This document shows, in pieces, positions 53,193 to 62,594 of a DNA stretch of 64,000 nucleotides (the first letter of the stretch is position 1; each line of letters opens with the position of its first letter). The notes under the pieces were generated by a model. That model searched no databases. It was not told the origin of the DNA and saw only the letters and a list, made by a program, of their open reading frames with translations. Origin of the DNA: Winogradskyella thalassocola (GTDB taxonomy: Bacteria > Bacteroidota > Bacteroidia > Flavobacteriales > Flavobacteriaceae); NCBI RefSeq assembly GCF_900099995.1, contig NZ_FNCZ01000003.1, positions 186,001-250,000 of the forward strand, read 5' to 3'. Made by a program: the position numbers and the translations under genes.

Positions 53193-54272
53193 TCAGTTTA
53201 AAAGTTTAATAAAGAAGTTTTCGTAATCGTTAATAATTTTATTTTTATTAAACTTTCTATAAACAGATTCTCTAATTTCTTTTGGATCCCATTGTCTCTC
53301 GTCATTAAGTCTTTTTAGAAATTCGTCTTCGTCTTCAACTAAGAATCCATTAACTTGGTCTTCTACGATTTCTTTAGTTCCTCCTGGTGCGTTAAACGCA
53401 ATTACAGGTGTTCCCACGGCACAACTTTCTAATAATGCATTGGGGAATCCTTCAGAAAAGGATCCTTGTAAAAACATGTCATTATCAACTAAATATTTTG
53501 ACACATTAGCGGTATAATCTATAAAAATCACGTTATCCTTTAATCCTAATTTCGTTACTTCTTTAATTATAGTATCATAATATGTTCCTTCCCCAATAAT
53601 GGTATATTGAAAAGGAAAAGATAGCCTACTTAGTACTTTAAGGATTCTAACATAACCTTTAGCTTCACTTAGTCTACCAACAGTAATATATTTCTTTATT
53701 TTATTCGTATTCGTAGTCGTATTTTTAATAATGTTTGTTTGTGTAACAGGGTTGTTAATGATTGTAATAAATTCATCTTTAATCCCAGAAGTATTCATTA
53801 AATTCTGTTTCATATCAGCCGACTGACAGATATAATGATCCAATTGTTTTAATCCAAACTTTTCATAATTAAAGAATAGCTTTATTAACGATTTTTTCTT
53901 TTTTCTTGGCTTGTTATAATTAACAGGTGTTCCGGGTACGCCAGCTTGTCTACCAACATAAATAGGATCAGAAACGAATACCGAAATTAGTCCCATCATT
54001 ATATTTAAATGCGCAATACAACTAACCACTACTTGAGGTTTTTGCTTTGCAATAAGTATTGAAACTTCGAATACACCATTAAGTACGCGCGACTTATTTA
54101 AGAAAATCACAGGAATACCAGTCACCTCAAACTTACTTTCATTTTCACGACCGATAACAATTAATGTAACATCAAATTTTTCTTTATCTAAATTTTGTGA
54201 CACAAATGATATAATACGTTCTGCTCCACCAGCAAATAGAGTAGGGAGTATAAAAAATATTTTACTTTTCAT
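53193..54272 (-). CDS. GT4 glycosyltransferase
   Basis: A 359-residue GT-B enzyme with FAGGAERIISFVSQNL at the N-terminus and the EGFPNALLESCAVGTPVIAFNAPGG donor motif. It overlaps the TupA-like gene by four bases, so the two are coupled. A basic patch in the acceptor domain (NKPRKKKKSLIK) may hold it at the membrane. The sugar is unknown. Confidence 0.88.
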   Translation of the reverse strand: MKSKIFFILPTLFAGGAERIISFVSQNLDKEKFDVTLIVIGRENESKFEVTGIPVIFLNKSRVLNGVFEVSILIAKQKPQVVVSCIAHLNIMMGLISVFVSDPIYVGRQAGVPGTPVNYNKPRKKKKSLIKLFFNYEKFGLKQLDHYICQSADMKQNLMNTSGIKDEFITIINNPVTQTNIIKNTTTNTNKIKKYITVGRLSEAKGYVRILKVLSRLSFPFQYTIIGEGTYYDTIIKEVTKLGLKDNVIFIDYTANVSKYLVDNDMFLQGSFSEGFPNALLESCAVGTPVIAFNAPGGTKEIVEDQVNGFLVEDEDEFLKRLNDERQWDPKEIRESVYRKFNKNKIINDYENFFIKLLN

Positions 54273-55198
54273 TCTAGCTCTTGGATTTTTAAAAGTTGAC
54301 CAAATTTATAATCCCATTCTTCTTGAATAAATCTTTGATGGCCTGAGTTGTGATGAAATGTTATTTCCCCAAAGTATATAGATCCTTTTACTAAATATAG
54401 ATCTACTCTGACATAAATAAAGTCTTGAGCTAATTTCTCTACTACCATTTTCATTTCTTCAAAATTCTCTGGCTTCTCAAGGTCTTTTCCATAGGGTCTT
54501 CCCCAATTACATGGAATAAGATTCCAATCTGTATCATAAAGGTTTCTTGTACGCTTATTAGTATGCCGATCAAAATCAATCATTACAAAAGCTAATTTTC
54601 CATTAAAACAATGAAACTTATAATCTTCAGGGATACTGCCATCCTCATAGGTTAGTAACTCTTCAGCAATTATGCAAGGCTCAATATTTTTATACTGCCA
54701 CTCTCTTGAGCTATAAAAATAATTTTCTTTTAAATGTCTCCTAAATCTTTTTCGAGCAGCTTTCCAATCCACAGAAGATTTATCTCTAACTATTAATCCT
54801 CCAGAACTGTTATGATTAGCTTTGATTATAAAATTACTATCAGGTAAATTCTCTGGTCTAAGATCATTCGCATCTTTTGTGTGTAAAAGTAATGGTATTA
54901 GGTATTTGGCCCCAACCTTCTTTTCGACATATGCTCTGACTTTATATTTGTCTGCTACAATTGTCTGTAAGTCTTTATGATTGTAAAGTTTTAACCAATT
55001 TATTTTTTCATTAAGCGTTTGAGGGTCTTTTAAGTTTAACTCATAACCCATACGTTCTTTAAATTGCTTTTTTATAATGTACTCATCAGACATGTATTTT
55101 AATACAAACTGATATAATAAATATATAGGTCTTGCTGCATTATATCCAAAGTCTGAAGTTCTGTAAATTTGTGCTACTTTTTCTTTTAAATTTTTCAT
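54269..55198 (-). CDS. TupA-like ATP-grasp protein
   Basis: A 309-residue protein that matches the TupA-like group: MGYELNLKDPQTLNEKINWLKLY (about 50-72), IVADKYKVRAYV, FIIKANHNSSGGLIV (about 123-137), EEDLL-type and IPEDYKFHCFNGKLAFVMID (about 184-203), and VRVDLYLVKGSIYFGEITFHHNSG with the metal ligands near the C-terminus. TupA of alkaliphilic Bacillus is needed for teichuronopeptide, a polyglutamate/polyglucuronate wall polymer. Here it probably attaches an amino acid or glycan group to the polymer; no substrate can be named. Confidence 0.85.
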   Translation of the reverse strand: MKNLKEKVAQIYRTSDFGYNAARPIYLLYQFVLKYMSDEYIIKKQFKERMGYELNLKDPQTLNEKINWLKLYNHKDLQTIVADKYKVRAYVEKKVGAKYLIPLLLHTKDANDLRPENLPDSNFIIKANHNSSGGLIVRDKSSVDWKAARKRFRRHLKENYFYSSREWQYKNIEPCIIAEELLTYEDGSIPEDYKFHCFNGKLAFVMIDFDRHTNKRTRNLYDTDWNLIPCNWGRPYGKDLEKPENFEEMKMVVEKLAQDFIYVRVDLYLVKGSIYFGEITFHHNSGHQRFIQEEWDYKFGQLLKIQELE

Positions 55199-55212
55199 TT
55201 CAAAAAGACTGG

Positions 55213-55797
55213 TTAATTTAGATGCTTTATGATTTGTTTAATATTTACCTCACCAATAACTTTAGCTGGTACACCGGCAATAATAGTGTTTTCTTTATCA
55301 AAAGACTTATTTACAACTGCATTTGCCCCAATAGCCGTATTATTTGGTATGGTAATATTTCCATAAATTTTTGCTCCAGGAGCAATGTAAACATTATCTC
55401 CTAACAGAGGAGCTTCTTCTTCACCACCTGATGCACCAATATTTACACACGCATGCATTCTACAATTAGCACCTACTTTAGCGTTACCGTTTATTACTAT
55501 AGTGCCATAATGAACTATGGCTAATCCAGGCCCAAATACATTAGTTGGTATAGAGAAGCCAAGTTTTAGGGATATTTTTTTGAATCTATATTTTAGGTAT
55601 AAATAATAAATTTTTGAAAGCCCTTTGTTTTTGCAATTTGTATAGTATTCTAGTTTTCTAAGTGTCCTTTGAAAGACCCAAATCATATTAGGTGATATAG
55701 AAGAAATGATTGATCCTAAAACACTGTTTTGACCAATACGTAGGGCTTTTCTATCTTGGTCTAAGTAATATTTATAATCTGTTTTATTTTGTATCAT
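55213..55797 (-). CDS. Serine-acetyltransferase-like hexapeptide protein
   Basis: A 194-residue protein with an N-terminal helical part and a left-handed beta-helix (about 90-170) of hexapeptide repeats (NVFGPGLAIVHYGTIVINGNAKVG, GDNVYIAPGAKIYGNITIPNNTAIGANAVV). The helical domain is shorter than in CysE. In polysaccharide loci such proteins O- or N-acetylate sugars or supply O-acetylserine. It is not clearly PglD-like, so it cannot be assumed to complete the 4-amino-sugar pathway. Confidence 0.85.
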   Translation of the reverse strand: MIQNKTDYKYYLDQDRKALRIGQNSVLGSIISSISPNMIWVFQRTLRKLEYYTNCKNKGLSKIYYLYLKYRFKKISLKLGFSIPTNVFGPGLAIVHYGTIVINGNAKVGANCRMHACVNIGASGGEEEAPLLGDNVYIAPGAKIYGNITIPNNTAIGANAVVNKSFDKENTIIAGVPAKVIGEVNIKQIIKHLN

Positions 55798-55805
55798 TAT
55801 TTTAA

Positions 55806-56744
55806 TTAATCTACTGTTATTCTATTTAAGAAACTTAACTTTAATTTATTTGATACTTGAGCAGCAGCTCTCTCGTGACCATAGCATGTCCAATGAGGAT
55901 CATGTTCAAATGACCAACTTTTATCTTTAGAAGAGTCGAGTATGATTGTTTTAAAACCCATAGATTTAAAAAGGTTAATAATGTTGTCATCACTATTTGG
56001 TTTAAAAACAAATATTTTATTCTCTATTTTGTAATTGTTTTTAATATAATTTAAAAGAACTCTTATTCTTGTTTCATTAATTTCAAACTTACTTTTTTCA
56101 GTTTTGTCTTTTTTTGAATCCGCGATGCTTTCATTTTTAAAATTTAAAGGAAATCTATTGTAAAGATAATAAAGTAGTTTCCATGAATATAGCACTTTTT
56201 TTAAACCAGGAGATTTCATTTTGCCATGAATAATGACTTCATCTTTGGTATTCAATTGTGTAATATCATTTAAACTTTTAATTTCCTTTATGCTTTCGTA
56301 AATATCACCATTGCCCGTATGAATTAATGTTGCTATTGGATTTAAGGTATCAGTTTGTTTGCTTATTTCCATAGATTCAATTAACGTTACACCTGATCGG
56401 CTAGCCTCAAGAAAATTGTAGTTTGGTATTTCCCTTTTTAGATAGGCAGATTGATGACAATCATTTGGATTCATGAAATTCTCAATAAAAGAATCCCCAA
56501 TTATTGTTATAAGGTTGTCATAATTGTCCGGAAGTTCGCCTGGCCATCCCAAGCTATTAACCATCCATTTATGATCTCCACCCTTCCAATAACCTTCCTG
56601 ATTAGGGTAGTATTTTTGAATACCCATATCATCTATAGTACGGTATGGAATATCCGAATTGACATGGGTTAATCGCACTACGATTTCGCCAATGCATAAA
56701 GCAACTAACCCAAATAAGATTATATTATTAAAGAATTTTTTCAT
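55806..56744 (-). CDS. SGNH-fold acyltransferase partner
   Basis: A 312-residue periplasmic protein anchored by an N-terminal helix (about 7-26). It has the SGNH block I GDSF with Ser85 and block V DPHWTCYGH with Asp282 and His284, the layout of AlgJ/AlgX- and PatB-like acetyltransferases. It lies two bases downstream of the MBOAT gene and should move acetyl groups from that membrane carrier to the polymer in the periplasm. The middle section (180-220) is a Lys/Ser/Glu-rich linker. Confidence 0.8.
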   Translation of the reverse strand: MKKFFNNIILFGLVALCIGEIVVRLTHVNSDIPYRTIDDMGIQKYYPNQEGYWKGGDHKWMVNSLGWPGELPDNYDNLITIIGDSFIENFMNPNDCHQSAYLKREIPNYNFLEASRSGVTLIESMEISKQTDTLNPIATLIHTGNGDIYESIKEIKSLNDITQLNTKDEVIIHGKMKSPGLKKVLYSWKLLYYLYNRFPLNFKNESIADSKKDKTEKSKFEINETRIRVLLNYIKNNYKIENKIFVFKPNSDDNIINLFKSMGFKTIILDSSKDKSWSFEHDPHWTCYGHERAAAQVSNKLKLSFLNRITVD

Positions 56745-56746
56745 TA

Positions 56747-58180
56747 TTAAAACTGAAAATATATGAATTGTTGTTCTTCACCTGTAAAGCTAAACATTAA
56801 TACGATTAATAAAATATAAAAAATCCAGCGTATAGGTCTCTTCATAAAATCAATTTTTTCAATTGCATATTCTCCTCTTCTACCTAGCCACTCAGTAATG
56901 ATAAAAAACAGAACTAATAAGAGTATCGTGCTTGGAAATATTTCAATTTTATAAATCAAGGATGCAGTAAACATGTTTTGCAAATAAGATAATGCATGTA
57001 AAACGTTATCTGCTCTAAAAAACACCCAAGCTATAAGTGTAATAAAAAATGTAAGTGCCATTTGACCAACTTCCTTTATGCTTGGTAAAAAATTATCTTG
57101 AGCAACTAGATCGGTATTTACTCGATTCTTATTTGTTAATAATAATGGTAAAAAATATAAAGCATTCAATGCTCCCCAAATGATAAAAGTCCAATTGGCT
57201 CCATGCCAAAACCCGCTCACAATGAATATGATAAATGTATTTCTGATTTTCATTTTAAGACCTCCTCTGCTTCCTCCTAAAGGAATATATAAATAGTCTC
57301 TAAACCAAGTAGATAATGAAATATGCCAACGTCTCCAAAATTCAGCTATGTCTCTTGAAAAATATGGAAAAGCAAAATTTCTTTTCAAATTAAAACCAAA
57401 CAATCTAGAAATTCCTATTGCGATGTCTGAATACCCAGAAAAGTCACCATAAATTTGAAACGCAAAGAAAAATGCACCAAGTAGAAGTGTGCTACCGTTA
57501 TATTCGGTATGATTATTAAAAATGATATTTGCATACTTCGCGCAATTATCTGCAACGACTATTTTTTTGAATAATCCCCATAGAACTTGACGCAATCCAT
57601 CTACTGCATTGGCGTAATCGAAAGAGCGCTTTTTAGAAAACTGTGGCAATAAATTTGTAGCCCTTTCTATAGGACCTGCAACTAATTGAGGGAAAAAACT
57701 TACAAATGCCATAAAGCCAATAAAATCTTTTGTCGGCTGTAATTTCTTGTTGTAAACATCTATAGTATAGCTTAATGTTTGAAACGTATAAAAACTAATA
57801 CCAACGGGTAGAATTATATTTAGAGTGCTTAAATTTAGTTCTTTTCCGAAAAAAGTAAAAGAGTCAATTAAGCTATCTATGAAAAAATTATAGTATTTGA
57901 AAAAGCCTAAAAAACCTAAATTGACACAAATACTAATCCATAATAATAGTTTTCTTGTAGATATTTTTTTTGTCTTACCCAACCATAAACCAATGGAGTA
58001 GTCTACTATTGAACTAAATAAAATTAACGATAAAAACTTCCAATCCCACCAACCATAAAAGACATAACTGGCAATTGCAATTAATAGGTTTTGTGTCTTA
58101 ATACGTTTACCACCAATAAGCCAATATAGTCCGAATACTATCGGAAGAAATAGAAAAAAATCTATGGAATTAAATAGCAT
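56747..58180 (-). CDS. MBOAT membrane O-acyltransferase, AlgI-like
   Basis: A 477-residue polytopic protein with about 12 helices, LPVGISFYTFQTLSYTIDVY (about 128-147), a long SYFxRDIAEFWRRWHISLSTWFRDYLYIPLGGSRGG segment and the catalytic His in SGFWHGANWTFIIWG near residue 323. It transfers acyl groups, normally acetyl, across the membrane to a partner such as the SGNH protein two bases downstream. A 197-base gap with no clear promoter separates it from the polymerase gene upstream. Confidence 0.92.
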   Translation of the reverse strand: MLFNSIDFFLFLPIVFGLYWLIGGKRIKTQNLLIAIASYVFYGWWDWKFLSLILFSSIVDYSIGLWLGKTKKISTRKLLLWISICVNLGFLGFFKYYNFFIDSLIDSFTFFGKELNLSTLNIILPVGISFYTFQTLSYTIDVYNKKLQPTKDFIGFMAFVSFFPQLVAGPIERATNLLPQFSKKRSFDYANAVDGLRQVLWGLFKKIVVADNCAKYANIIFNNHTEYNGSTLLLGAFFFAFQIYGDFSGYSDIAIGISRLFGFNLKRNFAFPYFSRDIAEFWRRWHISLSTWFRDYLYIPLGGSRGGLKMKIRNTFIIFIVSGFWHGANWTFIIWGALNALYFLPLLLTNKNRVNTDLVAQDNFLPSIKEVGQMALTFFITLIAWVFFRADNVLHALSYLQNMFTASLIYKIEIFPSTILLLVLFFIITEWLGRRGEYAIEKIDFMKRPIRWIFYILLIVLMFSFTGEEQQFIYFQF

Positions 58181-58377
58181 ATTGGTTAAAGAATTGGGTC
58201 GTCATTTTAGTTGCAATAATAATAATAAGTGGTAAATATGTTATATCTAATTGTATTAATCAAAATTATTCTATGAATTGTTTTAATAACCCCTTGATTA
58301 ACCAAAAATTTCAGCTTTTAAGTGAGATGACTGACAATGTTAATAATACATTTTCAAATTTGTCATAGGGTTTATGC

Positions 58378-59595
58378 TTAATTTTCATTTTCATCTAAAA
58401 AATCAAGATGTCCTTCATTTAGTTTATTATAATCAATTAAATAACCAACCAGTAAAAACAACACAAATAAATATGGCTGGTTAAGTACAGTTTGCAGACT
58501 TACCATAAAAACATACAATGTCAATAATATGGAGATAGCAAAAAATCGAAGATGTATTTTTAAAGTAAATGTTTTAAAGAAATAGTATGATAGAATAAAA
58601 ATAAAGAATATAAATGTAAAGACTCCTGCATCAACCCATACACCAACATATGTGTTATGACCTCTCATAACTCCAGAAAAATTAACTCCATTTCCTAATA
58701 ATGGATTTTCGTACATGTAATGGAGTATGTTTTTTAATAAATCTCCACGTCCAGAATTATCTACTTTATCTAAATTTAAAGTGAGTATGTTAATTATGTT
58801 ATCAACTTTAGTAATTTGAGCATCTGTAAGGTCCAAATCCTTAGTTTGAGATTTTAAAGAAAAAATACCTGCGTACATAGCAGTAACAGCTACACCCAAA
58901 AGTACTACCCTAATACCAGTAAAAAAAGTATAATTGGTAATAAAAAAGATTATAGTGAAAACAAATAGACCAGTTGTTGAAAACGTTAAAAATATGCTGT
59001 AAAATATAGTAAGAAGTATTAAAATTTTAAAAATCTTAAAAGGTAATTTTGTGGGATTATAAAATTTATCAAATAATGTGTAGGCGATAATACTTGCAAG
59101 GGCAGCATTGTTAGCATCACCATAAAGTCCAGCCGCGCGATCTATACCATAAATATTAACTTCACCAGTTACTATACTATAGTTGAATTTAACAAAAATA
59201 ATAGTGACAACAGACGATATGACAAAAGTAATTGTAATAACTTTAAAGAATATTTTATATTCATCTTTATTGCTTAATAAAAAATAGAACCCTGTATAAT
59301 ATATTATTGGGATTAGAGTTGCTATAATTGAAGCAGGAAAACCACTAATGCCAGTTGCTAGTATCGCAAAACAGTAATACATAATATAAAAGATAAACCA
59401 TAATCTGCTAGTAGATGAGGTTATCTCAATGTGTTTTCTAATCATGAATATGCCAGCAACTATAAGCCCAAGGTTAAGATATGCAATATTTGCAGATATG
59501 GTAGAAGAGGAGAACTTGTATATAACACCTTGAAGCTGTAAGCAACTAAAAACCAATGGCCAATAAAAGCAGACATAAACAATAAGCTTATTCAT
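58378..59595 (-). CDS. Wzy-like polysaccharide polymerase/O-antigen ligase family
   Basis: A 405-residue protein with about 11 transmembrane helices and one large periplasmic loop (about 250-310) that holds NPLLGNGVNFSGVMRGHNTYVGVWVDAG, the pattern of the O-antigen polymerase/ligase family. It probably joins the flipped repeat units. It overlaps the upstream GT4 gene by one base (TAATG). The acidic tail (DFLDENEN) is cytoplasmic. Confidence 0.88.
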   Translation of the reverse strand: MNKLIVYVCFYWPLVFSCLQLQGVIYKFSSSTISANIAYLNLGLIVAGIFMIRKHIEITSSTSRLWFIFYIMYYCFAILATGISGFPASIIATLIPIIYYTGFYFLLSNKDEYKIFFKVITITFVISSVVTIIFVKFNYSIVTGEVNIYGIDRAAGLYGDANNAALASIIAYTLFDKFYNPTKLPFKIFKILILLTIFYSIFLTFSTTGLFVFTIIFFITNYTFFTGIRVVLLGVAVTAMYAGIFSLKSQTKDLDLTDAQITKVDNIINILTLNLDKVDNSGRGDLLKNILHYMYENPLLGNGVNFSGVMRGHNTYVGVWVDAGVFTFIFFIFILSYYFFKTFTLKIHLRFFAISILLTLYVFMVSLQTVLNQPYLFVLFLLVGYLIDYNKLNEGHLDFLDENEN

Positions 59596-60683
59596 TATGA
59601 ATTAACAATTTTATTAATTAATAAATTATACCTTTCCGTGATTGCTAAAATATGATATTTATCAAGAGATTTAATACCCTCATTAGCTAGTCTTTTTCTT
59701 AGCTTTTCATTACTTAAAAGATTAATTAAAGCGTTCTGCATTTGAGACATATTTTGATTTTCAATAAGTAAACCATTCACATTGTCTTCAATAATATCGG
59801 AAGGACCTGTTTTACAATTAAAACTAATACACGTCATTCCTTGAGACATAGCTTCTAGTAAAACCATCGGTAAACCTTCGAAACGGGATGATAATATAAA
59901 TATAGAGGATTGATACATAACCTCTGAAATATTATCAATAAATCCCGTGAAAATAATTTTATCTTCGATAGAATTTTCAATAGCAAGTTTTCTTAAGTAA
60001 TTTATACCTTCATCACCAGCACCTGCTATTTTTAATTGCCAATCAGGATGTGCTTTAAATACAGGTGCCATCAAATTTATTAAATTATCGAAACCTTTAT
60101 GGTGATATCGATTTAAATGCCCAGCAGCTAGAATAACTTTTTCTCTCTTATTCGAATTAGTTTTAATAGCTTTAAAACTGCAAGGGTTTGGCATTACATA
60201 AACATTTACTCCATATTTTTTATAGTATTCAATGTCAAATGATGTTAATACAGTAACAACGTCCGCTTTTTTGTAAACATATTTTTTAGTAAAATTAGTG
60301 ATGTGTTTTCTACCTTGCATATATCTCAAATGGGAATTATGTTCTTGAGCAATAATTTTTATCGAAAACAGTTTAGCTACTATTATAGTTATAAGATTAG
60401 TTAATGTCACAAAGGATATAATGACATCTGGTCTATTAGATTTGTTTTTGTAATGCCTACTGAGATTAATAATACTTCTAAAGGTGTGACTTGGTATATA
60501 CTTAGTTTGTTTTAATTTTACCCTTTTAATATTAGAGTCGAGTTCATATTCCTTCCTTCCTTCAAACAGAGTAATTACTGTAATTCTATTTTCTCGATTT
60601 TTCGCTAAGTTATTTACCATAAGCGTAAGAACTCGTTCTGCACCACCTCCACCTAAAGAAGATATAATAAAATCTATTTTCAT
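59595..60683 (-). CDS. GT4 glycosyltransferase
   Basis: A 362-residue GT-B enzyme with SSLGGGGAERVLTLMVNNL, a LAAGHLNRYHHKGFDNLI donor-domain opening and the EGLPMVLLEAMSQGMTCISFNCKTGP motif. It is coupled to the polymerase gene downstream by a one-base overlap and to the flippase gene upstream by four. Donor and linkage are unknown. Confidence 0.9.
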   Translation of the reverse strand: MKIDFIISSLGGGGAERVLTLMVNNLAKNRENRITVITLFEGRKEYELDSNIKRVKLKQTKYIPSHTFRSIINLSRHYKNKSNRPDVIISFVTLTNLITIIVAKLFSIKIIAQEHNSHLRYMQGRKHITNFTKKYVYKKADVVTVLTSFDIEYYKKYGVNVYVMPNPCSFKAIKTNSNKREKVILAAGHLNRYHHKGFDNLINLMAPVFKAHPDWQLKIAGAGDEGINYLRKLAIENSIEDKIIFTGFIDNISEVMYQSSIFILSSRFEGLPMVLLEAMSQGMTCISFNCKTGPSDIIEDNVNGLLIENQNMSQMQNALINLLSNEKLRKRLANEGIKSLDKYHILAITERYNLLINKIVNS

Positions 60684-62023
60684 AAGCTTATTTTTTTATA
60701 TTGTTTGTAAGTAAAGCCAAAGTAAAAACAACTACTAATTATTAATACAAAAGTTGTGCTTAAGGCTAGACCAAATACTCCATATTTCTTTATAAAAATA
60801 ATATTCAATATTATGTTTACTGCTAGATTTATTAAAGAAATTTGTGCCATAAATTTATTTTTATTTATACTAGTAAGGAATTTAACTATGATTAATGTAC
60901 AAAGATAAAATGGCACATTTGCAAGTAGAATTTTCTGTATTGTAGAAACTTTTAATGTATCTTGATGTGTAAATTGATTTCTTTCAAGCCACATCTGGAC
61001 AATCCATTCTGAAGAGAAAATAACTATAACAACTATAACAATACCTAAGCTAATGACTATTTTTAATACCTTAAAAAGATAATGGTACGCCGATTTTAGA
61101 TCTTCATTAACAAGTCTAGAAAAGTGAGGTAATAAAACACTGCCTATAGCCATAATGACAATAGTGACACCAAATGCAGGGACTCTATTTCCATAATTTA
61201 AAGCCGCGATTGAACCTATTACTAATTGTCCTGCAAAAAATTGGTCTATAAAACTGTTCATAATAGAAAGAAAACTAGACGTTATTTTCGGAGGCATCTG
61301 TCGTAGCATTAACTTAGCATTTGCATTTATAAAAGGTTTACTTATGGATAAATACTGATGTTTTATAGAAAAAGAAACTAAAAAAATGAATCCGATGATA
61401 CTACCAGCTAGAGTTCCATAAGCTAAAACCATATTTCCTAAACTATCTCTAAGATAAAATAAAAAAAACAGCATAGTTATTAACGGGAAAAATTGAGACA
61501 CATTTGCTATTAAAAATCGATTTTCAATTTCTAAAAGTCCAGAGATGACAGAAGAAAAGCCCCAAAGAACTAAGCTAGGTAATATAATGAACAATTGATT
61601 TTTAACTAGTTGATAATAGTCTTCAGAATGTCCTGGATAAATTTTTTCTAAAAAAAGATCAATAAAAAAATAGGATAAAATAATTGAACCAACAGAAATT
61701 CCCAATGTCATTAAAAAAATTACAGATTGAAAACTTGATTTATTACCGTTATTTTTAAGCTCAGTTATATAATTAGGTATAAACAAATGCTTTAAAGAAT
61801 TTAAGAACACACTTTGTACAAAAGTTGGGATTAGAATGGCAACCAGAAATGTATCCAAAACTTCAGATAATCCAAAAGTACTAGCAATGATAGTTTCCTT
61901 ATAAAAAGCAAGAGCTTTAATAAAAAAAGTAATCACAGCTACAATAACCATATTTTTTAATAATGGATTTTGATAGGTGCTTTTGAAGGTGTTAACTAGT
62001 TTGTTTTTATCAAAAAAAGTCAT
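60680..62023 (-). CDS. Wzx/MurJ-like oligosaccharide flippase
   Basis: A 447-residue membrane protein with about 12-14 helices. The N-terminal TFFIKALAFYKETIIASTFGLSEVLDTFLVA segment and the LPHFSRL motif resemble the MVF/MurJ group, but its length and place at the head of a polysaccharide operon point to a repeat-unit flippase rather than the lipid II flippase. It moves undecaprenyl-linked units to the periplasm. It is the first gene of the long minus-strand block running to 47278. Confidence 0.9.
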   Translation of the reverse strand: MTFFDKNKLVNTFKSTYQNPLLKNMVIVAVITFFIKALAFYKETIIASTFGLSEVLDTFLVAILIPTFVQSVFLNSLKHLFIPNYITELKNNGNKSSFQSVIFLMTLGISVGSIILSYFFIDLFLEKIYPGHSEDYYQLVKNQLFIILPSLVLWGFSSVISGLLEIENRFLIANVSQFFPLITMLFFLFYLRDSLGNMVLAYGTLAGSIIGFIFLVSFSIKHQYLSISKPFINANAKLMLRQMPPKITSSFLSIMNSFIDQFFAGQLVIGSIAALNYGNRVPAFGVTIVIMAIGSVLLPHFSRLVNEDLKSAYHYLFKVLKIVISLGIVIVVIVIFSSEWIVQMWLERNQFTHQDTLKVSTIQKILLANVPFYLCTLIIVKFLTSINKNKFMAQISLINLAVNIILNIIFIKKYGVFGLALSTTFVLIISSCFYFGFTYKQYKKISL

Positions 62024-62594
62024 TGTAGGTTTTGATTTACTTTAAAATCACTTAAGCTTAGTGTATAAATGTCCACTAATTATGTCATTAAGCTATCAAT
62101 ATATTAGAATTTATATATGATTAGTTAAAGTTTGTTTAGCAAAGATTGTTCTTTTTTTTCTTAGATTAATAATATTAGTGGTAAATACAGTTTTTTTACG
62201 ATTAAATTCAATCTTAGTACCTCTTAGCTCATTTTTTATCGATAAAAGACGTTGGTTTATGTATAGTTATACATTATAGTTTGTCAGAAAAATTAATATA
62301 AATATATGTCAATGCGTAGTATTTTACTTTTTTATGTTAAAGTTAAGATTCAAAGATCCATATTGAAGCTTTTTGCGTAATTATATCAGATATTTACGCA
62401 TTTAATCGGATATTCACGCGTAAATATAAAAAATATTTATAATGAAAAAGATTAAAACATACTGTGTTAAAATAAATTCTTACAATAATTTACGTTTTGT
62501 CGAAATTATATGAATTTAGTCTCTTATCTGTAAATATTTTTTTTAGTTTAGCTACCAAATAACTGCCCCAAGCACCCCTAATTATTTAACCTCT
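62024..62594. other. 571-base regulatory region between the flippase and lyase genes
   Basis: Very AT-rich with no gene-sized open frame or RNA gene. It must hold the divergent promoters of the polysaccharide operon and the lyase gene. I found no full consensus promoter for either; the clearest structure is the TTACGC motif cluster at 62376-62428. Confidence 0.5.
62376..62428. repeat. Cluster of TTACGC/GCGTAA motifs upstream of the lyase gene
   Basis: Motifs are GCGTAA (62376-62381), TTACGC in ATATTTACGC (62391-62400), TCACGC in ATATTCACGC (62411-62420) and GCGTAA in GCGTAAATAT (62419-62428). The second and fourth form a perfect 10-bp inverted repeat; the second and third are direct repeats of 11 bases (GATATTTACGC, GATATTCACGC) exactly 20 bases apart. 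This looks like a multi-site operator. Confidence 0.6.

Noticed and set aside
37882..62023. Polysaccharide locus on a mobile island
   Set aside because: No integrase, transposase, tRNA or attachment-type direct repeat was found at either end, though a composition test was not possible.
62376..62428. CRISPR-like array
   Set aside because: The repeats are only 6-11 bases, are in both orientations and have no spacer-sized intervals or cas genes.
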